Below are positions 33,268 to 47,704 of a stretch of DNA of 64,000 nucleotides, piece by piece; position 1 is the first letter of the stretch; every line of letters begins with the position of its first letter. This stretch comes from Spisula solida (lineage: Eukaryota > Mollusca > Bivalvia > Venerida > Mactridae). The position numbers and the translations under genes were made by a program. The notes beneath the pieces were generated by a model. The model did no database searches, had not been told where the DNA came from, and was given only the letters and a program-made list of their open reading frames with translations. Location of the stretch: the NCBI GenBank assembly GCA_947247005.1, contig OX365944.1, positions 21,551,501 through 21,615,500 on the forward strand, written 5' to 3'.

Positions 33268-36200
33268 TAATACACAGATTTATGTTTGGGGTCCAGTGCA
33301 CTGGAGAAGAGGATTGGTTCAGAGAACAGTTAGCTGACATGTTGTGAACTTGTGAAAGTGGAGACTAAGTCTAAGGTACAAACTTTACTCAATTTTGCTT
33401 TTGGTCTACTTGGTTCTTATCCATGTAAGAAGTGTCCTACCATTGTGTTTTTATACCCCCCCCCCCCGCCGCACAATGTCAATGAGTTGTAAGGGGTATA
33501 CTGGGTTCAGCTTGTCTGCCCGTAGACACATGCTTGTGGACGCAACTTCTCCTACAGTTTTTGCAGCATTTCCTTCAAACTTTAACTGATGCACAACCTC
33601 AACATGTAGATGTGCATAAAATAAGAATAAGCTGCAATGATTTTTGCCACGTGGGGGTATTTTAGTCTGACGAATGGAGACAGTTGTAGTTGGTCAAGTC
33701 ACAGGGTATTGAAACATATTTTGGTTAAATGGTGTCTTATAAAATAAATTTTACAATGTCTTGTTATACGTGATATAATCTATATGAAACTTGGTCACTA
33801 TAATCATCTCAACAAAATCTGTATTTTGATTAATTAGCATATTTTATTTTACCCCTACTACATGTAGGTTAGTCTAGTTATTTTTTTATCAATTTTCAGG
33901 CCATTTTATCTAAATGCGGATGTCTGAATGTAAGTTCTGCAATCATGATGTGTGACATGGTGCCAATAATCTGGATTGTAAGTTCATATGCACTTTCATA
34001 CTTAATACATGTATACTTTATATTTGTATATACATTGTATGCAATGTTTTTGCATTTCTTTCATTTTATTGTTAACCTTACACGAGCTTTCCATTTGTTG
34101 TTTGGCATTGGGACATCTGACAGTATTGAAATGGATAATTTACCCTTTCACATTGGCTTGGTCCCATGCAGTCATTAAATAGAGTTTGTCACCATACTCC
34201 CTGATACAAAGTATATCAGGGGCAACATTGGAGTCAAGCTTGACGTCGGTCAATTGTTTGGTCCAGCAAATTTTGTTCAGGCTATTTCTTAGTAACCAAT
34301 TGTTGGATTTCAACAAACTTTGCATGACTGATCAGTACCAAGCCGAGTTGTGAACATCGTCGGCACACTTGGTCTGATTATTTTTAAGGGAGTTATTGCC
34401 CTTTGTTTTTTTATCCTAACAAATGTTGTCCTCACTATTTCTTTTCATCATTATTTGGATTTTAACAAAACATTCAGTAACTGATCAGCACCAAGTCATA
34501 TCAATTTTAAGGGAGTTATGGCCCTTTGTTTTTGACACTGATTTTGTTTGGTTGGATTTCAATGAAACTTTGCATGACTGATCCAGATTCAGTGGATAGT
34601 CAAATAATGATAACTGCATGCATAGTAGTACACAGTACTAAGTATCAAAACATAAATTTACTCAGAACATGATTGTGTGCCTCATATAATACAGTTAGAG
34701 ATTACATTTATTTCTATGTGTCTATTCTCATGTACCGTATAGCGGGTTATTTCTGCGGGTAGAAAATTTTGCGATTTAGGCCTAAAATGGGTAGGTTTTA
34801 TTTCTGCGGTTTTTATTTCTGCGACCTACCAGAAAATCGGGAATTAATTTCTGCGGATTTCAGAAACCGGGTATTGCTATATCGTTAATACAATTATACA
34901 CAAACTACAGTGTTGCAAATTGAACCAGTTGTCAAACTTACATCAACGTGTATTGAGGGTCAATACCGATATAACACATACCATTCATTAATTGTTAAAC
35001 AAACAAGCAAACACAGACAGTCGATCACTATTATACGTGTGAAAAATACGACAGTAACAAAACACTAGAAAGATATAGATTAAATGTATATTACCAGTAT
35101 ATTGAAGCAAAATATGGAAGTTAAATTTTGCGAACAAAATTTTTACGGATGTTTAATTTTGCGGAATTTAATTTTACGGGACAGCCTCAAACCGCAAAAA
35201 ACGCAGAAATAAAAACCCGCAGAAATTACCCGCTATACGGTATATTGTTTGTACATGTATACTAATTAATACATTGCATTTCACTTTCAGGCTTTGTTGG
35301 CATCATTTATGAATCATGTCAGTAACAAACAGGGTTCTATGACAATGATATCATATTCATTATGTCATAGAAAAGAGACAGCAAATTTTAGTTGAGGCCT
35401 ACTTCATATACACTAAGAGCTACAGATAGTCAAACAGACTTTAGATGTACAATGACAGTGGTATTCCACATATTAAATATTTTATCAGTAAGTAATCATA
35501 TTTGTTTTTCAAATGCATAAGTATGTCTCCCACATATCGGTATAATATTATTGTGTCTGGGGGGACAGGCAAATTGATTTTGTCTCTCTGGATGGGTGTC
35601 ACAAATTGTGTCCACACTATTTCTCCTTAACCATTGGTTGTATTTCAATGCAACTTCACATGAAGTACCTACCTAGTTGTTCATATTGTCAGGAATTATA
35701 TGTTGTATTTTGGGGGTAAAAAACCTTCTAAATTTACTTTTTGGGTCAACAAATATTACAGTAACAATTTAAATTGTGTGTTTATAATAATTAATATAAT
35801 CTGTGGAATAAGTTTTTCGTATCATAGTTTATTTATCACATAACCTGCTGCAGCCTAGCTGTGCCATAAAGATGTGCCGGAAATTGCTCTCAGAAGGTTA
35901 GCCAATTCCAACTTCGTCAAGACTTTTAGCTCATTGTACCGCTAAATTTTGGTTGAAACATACCTAGTATCACAACATTATCATTTTGAAAGACACATGT
36001 AATGAGCCTTCTCTATGTGAAAGGTTATTTGATAAGAAGAATCTTCCATTCTTACAATATTTGAGACAAAACAAAAAATAAAAAGTGATAGTGTGACTTT
36101 TAACATGTTTAACATTCACAATAAGTGGTGTTGTAGATAGCAACAGTACTTTCAAAGTTACTATGCTTAATGTAAATTAAGTAATTGAAACTATTGTTTA

Positions 36201-37190
36201 AAATATCTTCATAATTTACAGCTTATCTGGTAGAACCATTAAGACGCCACATGGATTAAACATCATTTGGTGTGAATACATTGTAATTAGGAAACTACAT
36301 CAGACAAGAAAGCTTCAACAACCATCTCAAGTGTGTGCTCTAAACCAGGTATCTATTCTGTTTTATAATCAGTGTTAACTAAGAACATGTTGTGACAAAG
36401 ACAGTTATCTGACAACTTTAAGCTTTTTGGCTTCATGCATTTTCATAAAAGAGTATTATTGACACTGCTTGCGCTTATTTATTATAACACAGTACTTAAA
36501 TTATCCTCAAGAAACAACTGACACTATGTCCTGAGAAATGATTTTGGATTTGAACCTAAGCCCTTAACCCATTCATTTAGTACACTATGGACTACATACA
36601 TAACAGGCAGATACTAATAAATGTATTGATAATTTCTGTGTTAAATATTCAATCTTTATTTATTTGCATGTATGTTATGATATATGTTTTTGATCTCATT
36701 AATTTTGTCTCCTGGGGAGACATATTGATTTTTACTGTCACAAAGTTTGTCTGCGTCTTTTTTTCTTAACCACTGGCTCGATTTCAATGAAACTTCATAT
36801 GAATGCTTTGTACCAAGCATTGTTGGACAGTTGTTATAATTGCATATTTTTTGTTTCAGGTGCAAAAGATTATATGCAAATACAGGCATTTACTCCGTCT
36901 ATAAACCAAATCACTGTACAACTTTTTGGGATACTATACAATTCAACCTGTAGGACTTATTGTGATTGAAACATCTGTGATTTCCTTTCACTGTACAACT
37001 TATTGCAAGACTTCAATTCAACGTGTACTCCTTATTGCGATAACCGGAAGTTGACTCGTTTATACACTGTGATTAATGTATGTCTTCTATGCATATGTTC
37101 ATATTTGAAGTCTGCTGTGAGAAGTGTGTTTGGAGCTGAAGTTTTGAAAAACAATTCTACAATGTAATAACAAAATAAAGGATGTTGAAT
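33268..37190 (+). other. Exon-like blocks, copy B
   Basis: Counterpart of 19,644-23,060. The AG/GT borders are kept, but the last block starts GTGCAAAAGATTATATGC, lacking four bases present in copy A, which shifts the frame. Copy C has the same 4-base deletion. Confidence 0.28.
34735..35240. mobile_element. 506-bp TA-flanked MITE, present only in copy B
   Basis: Terminal inverted repeats CCGTATAGCGGGTTATTTCT and its mirror (AGAAATTACCCGCTATACGG), with TA on both sides (34,733-34,734, 35,241-35,242). The empty site CATGTATATTG is intact in copy A (about 21,100) and, inverted, in copy C (about 52,365). The interior is full of TTTCTGCGG / TTTTGCGG words. No transposase. Confidence 0.93.
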
Positions 37191-38167
37191 GTGCAGATTC
37201 TATTGCTAACAGTGGAGTTATGGCTCTCTTAAATATTTTTATCTAGAGTCATAAAGTGTAAACGACTGTTGGTTTGAAATGTATTGTACATTTGTGCATT
37301 ACATGGTTTAATACTGTTATAAATGTGAACAATAGCAGCAGAGATATTGTCCATGGGCTATGAACAAAGAGTTAGGCCACAATGGGTTTTGTCTGTAAAT
37401 CTCAATTTAAGTAGAATGTCAGGACTGTTTGAAAATTATTTCCTGATAAGCTGCATAATGTGTTCCAATATTGAGTCTTGCCTGAGGTCGGTCGGTTTGT
37501 TGGGCTATGTATATTTGTCAGCGCTAATTCTCAGTAACCATTGATTGGATTTCAATGAAACTATGTATGACTTATAAGAACTATGTCTGGTTTTTCTACT
37601 TAAAAGTTTTGATAGATTCATCAGTACCAAACCTATGCTAAGTTTTGCACATCAGCATGCTTCTAATGCTTGCAGTATCTGGGGTATTCATCACATTCAG
37701 TGTTATTTCTTGTTATAAGTAACATTGTATTAATGTATCCTATGCAACAACTATTCTACAAATGGGTTTCACAACTTCATGATATGGTATTTTCTCCAAT
37801 GGAAGTTATGTATGTGTATATTAGATGTTCCTTACTTGTTTGAATATACATGTAGGGTTAATTCAGTATTCAATCTACACTATAGGCAGAGAATTTGACA
37901 CAACTCAACCTGCTATTGGCATAATTTCACAGCTAATTTATTGTCTATATTTATAACCCCAGTTGTATGTTTTCATGAGGTGGAAGTATCACGAAGACGC
38001 GCGAGGTGTAATACCAACACAAATCTTAATCTAAAGGACCGATATTGCACAATTTGTTCGCAGAAATTTATAAATTCAAAGCAAGTACCTCGTAATATAT
38101 TCATGCATTAAGGTCAGGATCAGGTCAAATTCTCTGTGCTATACTCATCATACCAAATGTAGCATTT

Positions 38168-38938
38168 TTATGCCCCCCTATCGATAGATGGGGAGGCATG
38201 TAGTGATTCACCTGTCCGTCCGTCAGTTCGTCCGTGTTAACCCAAATTGACAGTTTCTTGTAGCATTATTATGGCTTGCTACAAAGCTTCCATACTTGCA
38301 TGGATGTTATATATGAACACTCTCCACACGCCTGTATCACCTGACCTAATTTTGACCTTCACCTTGACCTTATTTTGGACTTAGACTTATTGAAGGGCCA
38401 AATTCTTGGTTAACCCAAATTGACCGTTTCTTCTAGCATTAATATGGCTTGCTACAAAGCTTTCATACTTGCATGGATGTTGTATATGAACACTCTCTAC
38501 ACGCCTGTATCACCTGACCCCATTTTGACCTTCACCTTGACCTAAATTTTGACTTAGACTTATTCAAGGGTCAAATTCCTGGTTAACCCAAATTGACCGT
38601 TTCTTGTAGCATTTTTATGGCTTGCTACAAAGCTTCCATACTTGCATGGATGTTGTATATGAACACTCTCCACACACCTGTTTCATTTGACACCATTTCG
38701 ACCTTCACCTTGACCTAATTTGGACTTAGACTTAAGTGTCTAATTCTTGGTTAAACCAAATTGACAGTTTCGTATAACATCATGTTCATCATGGCGTTGC
38801 CTTAAAACTTGGCATACTTGTTTACCATCATAAGCCCCTTACATTATCAAAGCCATGTAACACTATCCAACATTATTATAGAACTATGGCCCCTAATTGA
38901 CTTAGCTTTTTATGGGCAAGGCTTCCATGGGGGCATAA
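38168..38938. mobile_element. TTATGCCCCC-ended repeat, copy B (four internal units)
   Basis: Same ends as at 24,032, but the unit beginning TTAACCCAAATTGAC occurs at 38,237, 38,410, 38,583 and (diverged) 38,751, a 173-bp period. Copy A has two units, a difference of exactly two periods. Confidence 0.85.
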
Positions 38939-39389
38939 GCGTTTATTGAACGCAGTCTTGTTATCCTTTGTAAGTGTTGAGAACAGTAACCTTTTCAAAG
39001 TGTAGACTTTGTTCTCTATTAATGGAATAGTCTAACCTGTCTTTAGCAGCCATCCAATGCAAAGGGCCACCTTGGCTGTTCAAGATCAGTGTACACTTAA
39101 TGAAGATTCTGTGTTGATCTGATTGCAATGTTGATTACTTGTAGAAATTAGGGTTGGGTACCTGGAACCCAGATGTGCAAAAACTGTCTCAATAAAGTGG
39201 TGATAATCTGTATGAATGAAATTCTTGTATTTTTTTTACTAAACCCTAAAGAATAAAGCAGTTGTCCCCTTAGATTAAGAACAGAAATAGTGTTCTCAGG
39301 CTACTATCAGCATATTGACATGATGTTCTCAGGTCATGTGTTATCAGGCAGTTACCTTGGAAATTGCATGATAAAATGTGTAGTCGTGT

Positions 39390-39461
39390 CTGTGATCTAG
39401 TGCTTGGTGTGAAAGATTTGTAACATGGCCATTCAGGTTTGATTCCCGCTTGTGGCAAGTA
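39390..39461 (+). repeat. tRNA-like SINE head, copy B
   Basis: Same A/B-box arrangement as at 24,903. Confidence 0.55.
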
Positions 39462-39546
39462 ATTCTCTTCAATGATGTTGATTTTCCTCCACATGTGGAG
39501 AAGTTGCTCGTATCTTGTGGATGGATAAATATGTACTGGTTGAATA

Positions 39547-39878
39547 TGAGGGGTGATCAATATATTCGAGAACTTCCCTTCTAACATTTTAAATATTGAT
39601 TCTAGAACAATTAAATTACCAGGAAATGTAGATCTGTCAATTATCTAGCCTTTTAATTATTTAATTATATTGTGACCAAGGTGAAGCGCGCGGGTACTTG
39701 CTGCTCTAATGGTGGCGCTTGGAATGACGTCACATGATGACCAATGTCACACGCCCCTTGCATAAACAAAAAGATGTTATAAGTGCATTTGGTTGGCGAT
39801 ATCTTAGACTGAATGATGCTTTGCTGTCAAAACAAAATTGTTAGATGTAAAGTTCTCGAATTTATTGATCATCCCTCG
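39547..39878. mobile_element. Mariner-type MITE, copy B
   Basis: Same element as 25,065-25,396, at the orthologous position and flanked by TA at 39,545-39,546 and 39,879-39,880. Confidence 0.83.
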
Positions 39879-42800
39879 TACAGTCCAAAGAACCTGGTTA
39901 GGTGGTAGGTAATGGGTCACTGTATATAACTGCCAAATTGTTGAGAAACGGCAGCAAACCGTAATAAATAATCAATGCACGATGTATCTTGGCCAAATAA
40001 AGAGCATGTGTGGTTCAAGTAACATGATTAAAATATTTGTCTTCATGTGGCAATTCTAGTTGCCATTGATTTTAGTTTCATTCAATTCATGAAGTTTCAC
40101 AGAATTTCTGATTTCAAGTAACTAATTCATTTGAAAGAATCATCTTTAGCAAAAATGTTAGTTCTTGCTATGTTAATAAAATCATGTCTGTGTGAAAAAT
40201 CTAGTATAATTTGGCTTCCTAAATCACACATATTCTTTAGCCTTGTATGTTTGTCTGATGTGGTCTCCTGTAAGTCTAACAAAAATGGTTTGTTTCCGGT
40301 AACACACCCTAGCAGCTAGGAAATGTAGTTCAGTAAATATGGTTCAATTTTCTTTCACATAAAGAAAGAGCAAATACTCTTAGAAATTAAAGAAATAGTT
40401 GGGGATTGAAACATTTAGGACTGCAGAAAATTTGTAGGCCAGGGAAGAATACTGGAAACAAATATTTTTTTGTGTATATGTCTTGCGCTTTACATTCATC
40501 ATCAGAATCTACCATCTAATACAAAAGTGAAAAATACAAGAAATTGATCAATGGTTTATTTATTTTTTATTTGCGATACACAGTCAAACAAGTTTTATAA
40601 CTTATTTAGCAATGTCATCATAACACTCGTCTAATCCGGGATGGTATCCATTCCCATAATTATATGAATGAGACGCCAGTTTCTTCATTTCAAAAACGGA
40701 AAAAACACTGACACCACTTTATCTATAGATTGACACGATCACAGAGCAAACCCCTAGACCCGACACTAAATGCGTTACCACTGCCCAATAGGGTAGACTG
40801 TCTCGTATTCCAAACAAACATTTTTCATAGTATTTAGCTTGACTTTTCGAAGAAAAAAAGTAAAGCTATTGTCGTGACGGGATCGTCTGCATTAACTGGT
40901 TAAGTTTATTGTAAGAGTCATTTTCTCAAAGGCTATCAAAGGTATCCACTTGAAACTCAACATAGTTATTCATCACCACAAGGGGAGCCCATACTGACAA
41001 GGCTGGTAACTCTGTGTCCTATATTTATGGAGTTATCTGTCCTTGTTTAGACTTAGTACATAGACTATCAATGGTACCCACTTGAAACTCAAACGTAGTT
41101 ACGCATCATCACAAGGTCCATACTGACAAGGCTGGTAACTGTGACCTATATGTATGAGTTATCTGCCCTCGTCACTTTTAGAATTTTCACTCACAGATGA
41201 GCAAGGGTACTATCAAGTACGAGAAAGTCGAGCGTTCGGCACTCGTAGGCAGTGCTCTGTAGGCAGTGCTCCTTAATTTTCCAAACACAGGTGGTATTTT
41301 CTTCATATATTCACACTCAATTGGTCTGTCATCCATCAGTTGACTGTAGTAGACATGTAGTGTTTGTCAGAAGAAGAAAATGCACATTCTGTTGAAGAAA
41401 AAACAAGCATTAATACTTTCTAAAAGATTGCATAATAATTTATTAACCAGGGTTTTCAACAATTGTATTTGGGGTCAGTGGGGTCAAGGTCTAAAAATAG
41501 AAAAAGGGTTTTTTACTCAATTAGTTGAGTTCAGATTGATCCCTATTCATCAAACTTTGGGTATAGCAAGCTTGCATGGAGACATACCCAATTTGGCTGC
41601 CTCATTAGGTGGTCAATGCTCAGAAAACCTGGCATTGCGGCAAGGCCGTAGCTTGTTTTTCAACAGTATTAAGAACAGCAAGAACTTTTTACATATCTGC
41701 TATATATATACTTGCTACCATGAACTCAAAAGTTCTTGATCTTTAACTGCTGAACATTTTCACTTTATGAACTTGTTATTTCATGGAACCGCATTTCTTG
41801 AACTATATGTACTAGTATATTATGTTCAAGAAGTTTAAGGGTAAATACCTGTAAGACCAAAACAAATCACTATTGTGGTTCTGGTAACATGCTTAAACAT
41901 GGTAGGAAATACATTTTATACACTGGAAAATCACCGATCTGCACTGACTTTTTACAAAATACCAATGAATTGTTTATTGTATGGGCACGAAATTTGGGTC
42001 AGTCGGTTTACTAGAACCACATTATCGATATAATTTGGCCTAATGAACTTGGCAAACTTAAGTTTTATGCCTCCTTAATCTTAATGAAGCTTAGTCACAA
42101 TGATCATCTTGTGACAAAGAGTGATCATCAAAACTCAACGGTGAATTTGAGGGCCCATACAAGGTGAGCTAAAAAGTGGTGATTGCGTACTTTAACTTTA
42201 CCTGAAGTGTAATGTTTCGGTGGACTGGAGCTTTGTTCAAGAGCCCAAGATTTATATTTCGAGGCATGGTATAACTTCGGCCTTCTATCAAATGTTTCCC
42301 TTCACAGTTGTTGGACTCATAACACAATGGTAACCAATCCATACAGTCACCCAAAATACATCTTGAACTAGATCTGTTGATAACCAACTTCTGAAAAAGT
42401 AACATCAGGATATAATACATTTTTTACTATGATAAGCCCGAAGGACCGTATTTTGTTGTCGCCTCCATGTACATCAGATTCTGTCTGCCCGTCCGTCTGT
42501 CTGTCCTTATCAATTCCCCTTCGTCTTTGTAACTCTTGAGCCCCTTGAAGGATTTTAAAGGAACCTGACAAAAATGTTCACCACATCAAGACGACGTCGC
42601 ATGTTCTGGAGGGGTCGCTTCAAGGTCAAGTTCACACTTAGGGTTAAAGGTCATATGACTTTGTTTCCATTGAGCTCTGTAACTCCTAAACCCCTTGATG
42701 GATTTTATAGAAACCTTACACAGATGTTCACCACATCAAGCCGATGTGCATGCAGAGTGCATGTTCTAAAAGGGTCGCTTCACAGTCAAGGTCACACTTA

Positions 42801-43450
42801 GGGGTTAAAGGTCATGTGACTTTGTTAACCAATCGAGGTAAACAAATGAGCAAATTACTGCTTGGTGGCACCAGATGTTCTTTATTTGTGGGGAACCGAT
42901 TTTTAAATACATTAGCATAAATGTTCAAAATGATTAGATAGCATTTCAAGTGCAAGACACATGTACAAGGGTCAGCGGTCAAGGTCACACATGAAGGAAA
43001 AAATAGAAGTAATAGTGCTCTACATCTCAGTCATGCTCACCAGTATTCTAATTGCCTGCTTTGAGAATTGGTACATCATGAAATATGTAGGTCAATTTTG
43101 ACTTTCGTTGATTAAAACAATTTTGACACAGTTATGCCCCTTGCCCATAATACATGTGAAAATTATAAGATTCCAAAATTCCAGGGGGCAGGTTCCCCAG
43201 TTTGTACACCCTTAAGATATGTACATGAGGCCTGACCTAAAAATGAAAGTTATAACTGCATGTAATACACTAGCCAATTGAAATCATGTACTCCCACTGC
43301 GGGGAACTAGCTAGCTGCCCCATGTTTTGCCTAAATACCGATGCTTTTGTTTCACGCCAAATTAACGTGGAAATATAGCCCTGGCTATACCCGTGATGTA
43401 TAGGTCGGGGGCAATTTGCTGGGGTTTTACCATGTACATGGGGAAAGTCC

Positions 43451-44115
43451 AGGGGGTGGAAAGGCCGGGTGCATAAGCCTAAGCATGTAGCGACACACAC
43501 GCAATCAACACTGTCGCTATGTTTCAGACTGCTTGTTTCACAATAGACACAGCATTTAGAATCAACTGACGTAATTTGATTCTACTTTCGTTTTCATCAT
43601 ATCAGACATGAATAGGGCCTAACTCTTGACGCTAGTATGCAGGCTAATAATTAGCCATTTATAATTATCTAAAGATATAAATCGATGATCTTACATGAAC
43701 AATATAGAATGCATAAGATAAGAACTTACTTCAACAGATCTTCGTTAATCAAGTCGTTTTTCGTTAACCACGGTGAAGACAAGAAAAGCGTCTATGGATG
43801 TTGATGATGTATAGCAATCTTACGAGCAATCTGATTGGCTACAGTACAAAGTTTTTGATTGGATTATCACCAACTTGCACAAAATTTTAATGAATATGCA
43901 TTTGTCGAGTTCGTTCATGCGCGAACTATACAAAATGTCTAAAAATAGTTTTACGAACTGTACAAATTGTCCAAAATGTCTAGTTCGTAAGTTCATAGAA
44001 AACTCGCTTTTTCGTACAATAATCCTGATTCAAGCATGTGGAAACGATTAGTACGTGTTTACAACGACGTCCGTAACGTTCTCACTTTTTTTCAAGCGGG
44101 AATATATCATAGATT
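43451..44115. other. 665-bp spacer of the large inverted repeat
   Basis: Sequence between the two 12.9-kb arms (B and C). It corresponds to about 28,990-29,640 of copy A and includes part of the right subterminal GTTCG region. The last 144 bases (43,972-44,115) are duplicated at 57,027-57,170. Confidence 0.8.
43972..44115. repeat. 144-bp direct repeat flanking copy C (left)
   Basis: CAAAATGTCTAGTTCGTAAG ... ATATCATAGATT matches 57,027-57,170 almost exactly. Shared variants (CTCGCTTTTTCG, TTTACAACGACGTCCG) differ from copy A, so the two are sisters within the inner element. Confidence 0.9.
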
Positions 44116-44609
44116 GGACTTTCCCCATGTACATGGTAAAACCCCAGCAAATTGCCCCCCGACCTATACATCACGGGTATAGTCAGGGCTATATTTCCAC
44201 GTTAATTTGGCGTGAAACAAAAGCATCGGTATTTAGGTAAAACATGGGGCAGCTAGCTAGTTCCCCGCAGTGGGAGTACATGATTTCAATTGGCTAGTGT
44301 ATTACATGCAGTTATAACTTTCATTTTTAGGTCAGGCCTCATGTACATATCTTAAGGGTGTACAAACTGGGGAACCTGCCCCCTGGAATTTCGGAATCTT
44401 ATAATTTTCACATGTATTATGGGCAAGGGGCATAACTGTGTCAAAATTGTTTTAATCGACGAAAGTCAAAATTGACCACGGATATCTAATGTATTTCCGT
44501 GAATTGACCTACATATTTCATGATATACCAATTCTCAAAGCAGGCAATTAGAATACTGGTGAGCATGACTGAGATGTAGAGCACTATTACTTCTATTTTG
44601 TCCTTCATG

Positions 44610-45150
44610 TGTGACCTTGACCGCTGACCCTTGTACATGTGTCTTGCACTTGAAATGCTAATCATCTAATCATTTTGAACATTTATGCTAATTTATTTAA
44701 AAATCGGTTCCCCACAAATAAAGAACATCTGGTGCCACCAAGCAGTAATTTGCTCATTTGTTTACCTCGATTGGTTAACAAAGTCACATGACCTTTAACC
44801 CCTAAGTGTGACCTTGACTGTGAAGCGACCCTTTTAGAACATGCACTCTGCATGCACATCGGCTTGATGTGGTGAACATCTGTGTAAGGTTTCTATAAAA
44901 TCCATCAAGGGGTTTAGGAGTTACAGAGCTCAATGGAAACAAAGTCATATGACCTTTAACCCTAAGTGTGAACCTGACCTTGAAGCGACCCTTCCAGAAC
45001 ATGCGACGTCGTCTTGATGTGGTGAACATTTTTGTCAGGTTCCTTTAAAATCCTTCAAGGGGCTCAAGAGTTACAAAGACGAAGGGGAATTGATAAGGAC
45101 AGACAGACGGACGGGCAGACAGAATCTGATGTACATGGAGGCGATCATAG
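44610..45150 (-). repeat. TCAAGGTCA repeat, copy C
   Basis: Inverted counterpart of 27,944-28,510, with the GACAGACAGACGGACGGGCA stretch at about 45,100. Confidence 0.6.
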
Positions 45151-47704
45151 TAAAAAATGTATTATATCCTGATGTTACTTTTTCAGAAGTTGGTTATCAA
45201 CAGATCTAGTTCAAGATGTATTTTGGGTGAATGTATGGATTGGTTACCAGTGTGTTATGAGTCCAACAACTGTGAAAGAAACATTTGATAGAAGGCCGAA
45301 GTTATACCATGCCTCGAAATATAAATCTTGGGCTCTTGAACAAAGCTCCAGTCCAACGAAACATTACACTTCAGGTAAAGTTAAAGTACGCAATCACCAC
45401 TTTTTAGCTCACCTTGTATGGGCCCTCAAATTCACCGTTGAGTTTTGATGATCACTCTTTGTCACAAGATGATCATTGTGACTAAGCTTCATTAAGATTA
45501 AGGAGGCATAAAACTTAAGTTTGCCAAGTTCATTAGGCCAAATTATATCGATAATGTGGTTCTAGTAAACCGACTGACCCAAATTTCGTGCCCATACAAT
45601 AAACAATTCATTGGTATTTTGTAAAAAGTCAGTGCAGATCGGTGATTTTCCAGTGTATAAAACCATAAAATGTATTTCCTACCATGTTTAAGCATGTTAT
45701 CAGAACCACAATAGTGATTTGTTTTGGTCTTACAGGTATTTACCCTTAAACTTCTTGAACATAATATACTAGTACATATAGTTCAAGAAATGCGGTTCCA
45801 TGAAATAACAAGTTCATAAAGTGAAAATGTTCAGCAGTTAAAGATCAAGAACTTTTGAGTTCATGGTAGCAAGTATATATATAGCAGATAATCATATGTA
45901 AAAAGTTCTTGCTGTTCTTAATACTGTTGAAAAACAAGCTACGGCCTTGCCGCAATGCCAGGTTTTCTGAGCATTGTCCACCTAATGAGGCAGCCAAATT
46001 AGGTACGTCTCCATGCAAGCTTGCTATACCCAAAGTTTGATGAATAGGGATCAATCTGAACTCAACTAATTGAGTAAAAAACCCTTTTTCTATTTTTAGA
46101 CCTTGACCCCACTGACCCCAAATACAATTGTTGAAAACCCTGGTTAATAAATTATTATGCAATCTTTTAGAAAGTATTAATGCTTGTTTTTTCTTCAACA
46201 GAATGTGCATTTTCTTCTTCTGACAAACACTACATGTCTACTACAGTCAACTGATGGATGACAGACCAATTGAGTGTGAATATATGAAGAAAATACCACC
46301 TGTGTTTGGAAAATTAAGGAGCACTGCCTACAGAGCACTGCCTACGAGTGCCGAGCGCTCGACTTTCTCGTACTTGATAGTACCCTTGCTCATCTGTGAG
46401 TGAAAATTCTAAAAGTGACGAGGGCAGATAACTCATACATATAGGTCACAGTTACCAGCCTTGTCAGTAAGGACCTTGTGATGATGCGTAACTACGTTTG
46501 AGTTTCAAGTGGGTACCATTGATCCTATGTACTAAGTCTAAACAAGGACAGATAACTCCATAAATATAGGTCACAGAGTTACCAGCCTTGTCAGTATGGG
46601 CTCCCCTTGTGGTGATGAATAACTATGTTGAGTTTCAAGTGGATACCTTTGATAGCCTTTGAGAAAATGACTCTTACAATAAACTTAACCAGTTAATGCA
46701 GACGATCCCGTCACGACAATAGCTTTACTTTTTTTCTTCGAAAAGTCAAGCTAAATACTATGAAAAATGTTTGTTTGGAATACGAGACAGTCTACCCTAT
46801 TGGGCAGTGGTAACGCATTTAGTGTCGGGTCTAGGGGTTTGCTCTGTGATCGTGTCAATCTATAGATAAAGTGGTGTCAGTGTTTTTTTCGTTTTTGAAA
46901 TGAAGAAACTGGCTTCTCATTCATATAATTATGGGAATGGATACCATCCCGGATTAGACGAGTGTTATGATGACATTGCTAAATAAGTTATAAAACTTGT
47001 TTGACTGTGTATCGCAAATAAAAAATAAATAAACCATTGATCAATTTCTTGTATTTTTCACTTTTGTATTAGATGGTAGATTCTGATGATGAATGTAAAG
47101 CGCAAGACATATACACAAAAAAATATTTGTTTCCAGTATTCTTCCCTGGCCTACAAATTTTCTGCAGTCCTAAATGTTTCAATCCCCAACTATTTCTTTA
47201 ATTTCTAAGAGTATTTGCTCTTTCTTTATGTGAAAGAAAATTGAACGATATTTACTGAACTACATTTCCTAGCTGCTAGGGTGTGTTACCGGAAACAAAC
47301 CATTTTTTGTTAAGACTTACAGGAGACCACATCAGACAAACATACAAGGCTAAAGAATATGTGTGATTTAGGAAGCCAAATTATACTAGATTTTTCACAC
47401 AGACATGATTTTATTAACATAGCAAGAACTAACATTTTTGCTAAAGATGATTCTTTCAAATGAATTAGTTACTTGAAATCAGAAATTCTGTGAAACTTCA
47501 TGAATTGAATGAAACTAAAATCAATGGCAACTAGAATTGCCACATGAAGACAAATATTTTAATCATGTTACTTGAACCACACATGCTCTTTATTTGGCCA
47601 AGATACATTGATGATCAATTACGGTTTGCTGCCGTTTCTCAACAATTTGGCAGTTATATACAGTGACCCATTACCTACCACCTAACCAGGTTCTTTGGAC
47701 TGTA

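Larger units (their letters stand above)
30016..44115 (+). repeat. Copy B: direct-orientation large repeat
   Basis: Follows copy A (16,401-30,015) base for base through all passengers. Differences: a 506-bp MITE at 34,735-35,240, two extra 173-bp units near 38,240-38,600, and small indels. It breaks off at ATATCATAGATT, where copy A continues with TTTATATAATGG. That continuation is found at 57,171, beyond copy C. Confidence 0.92.
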
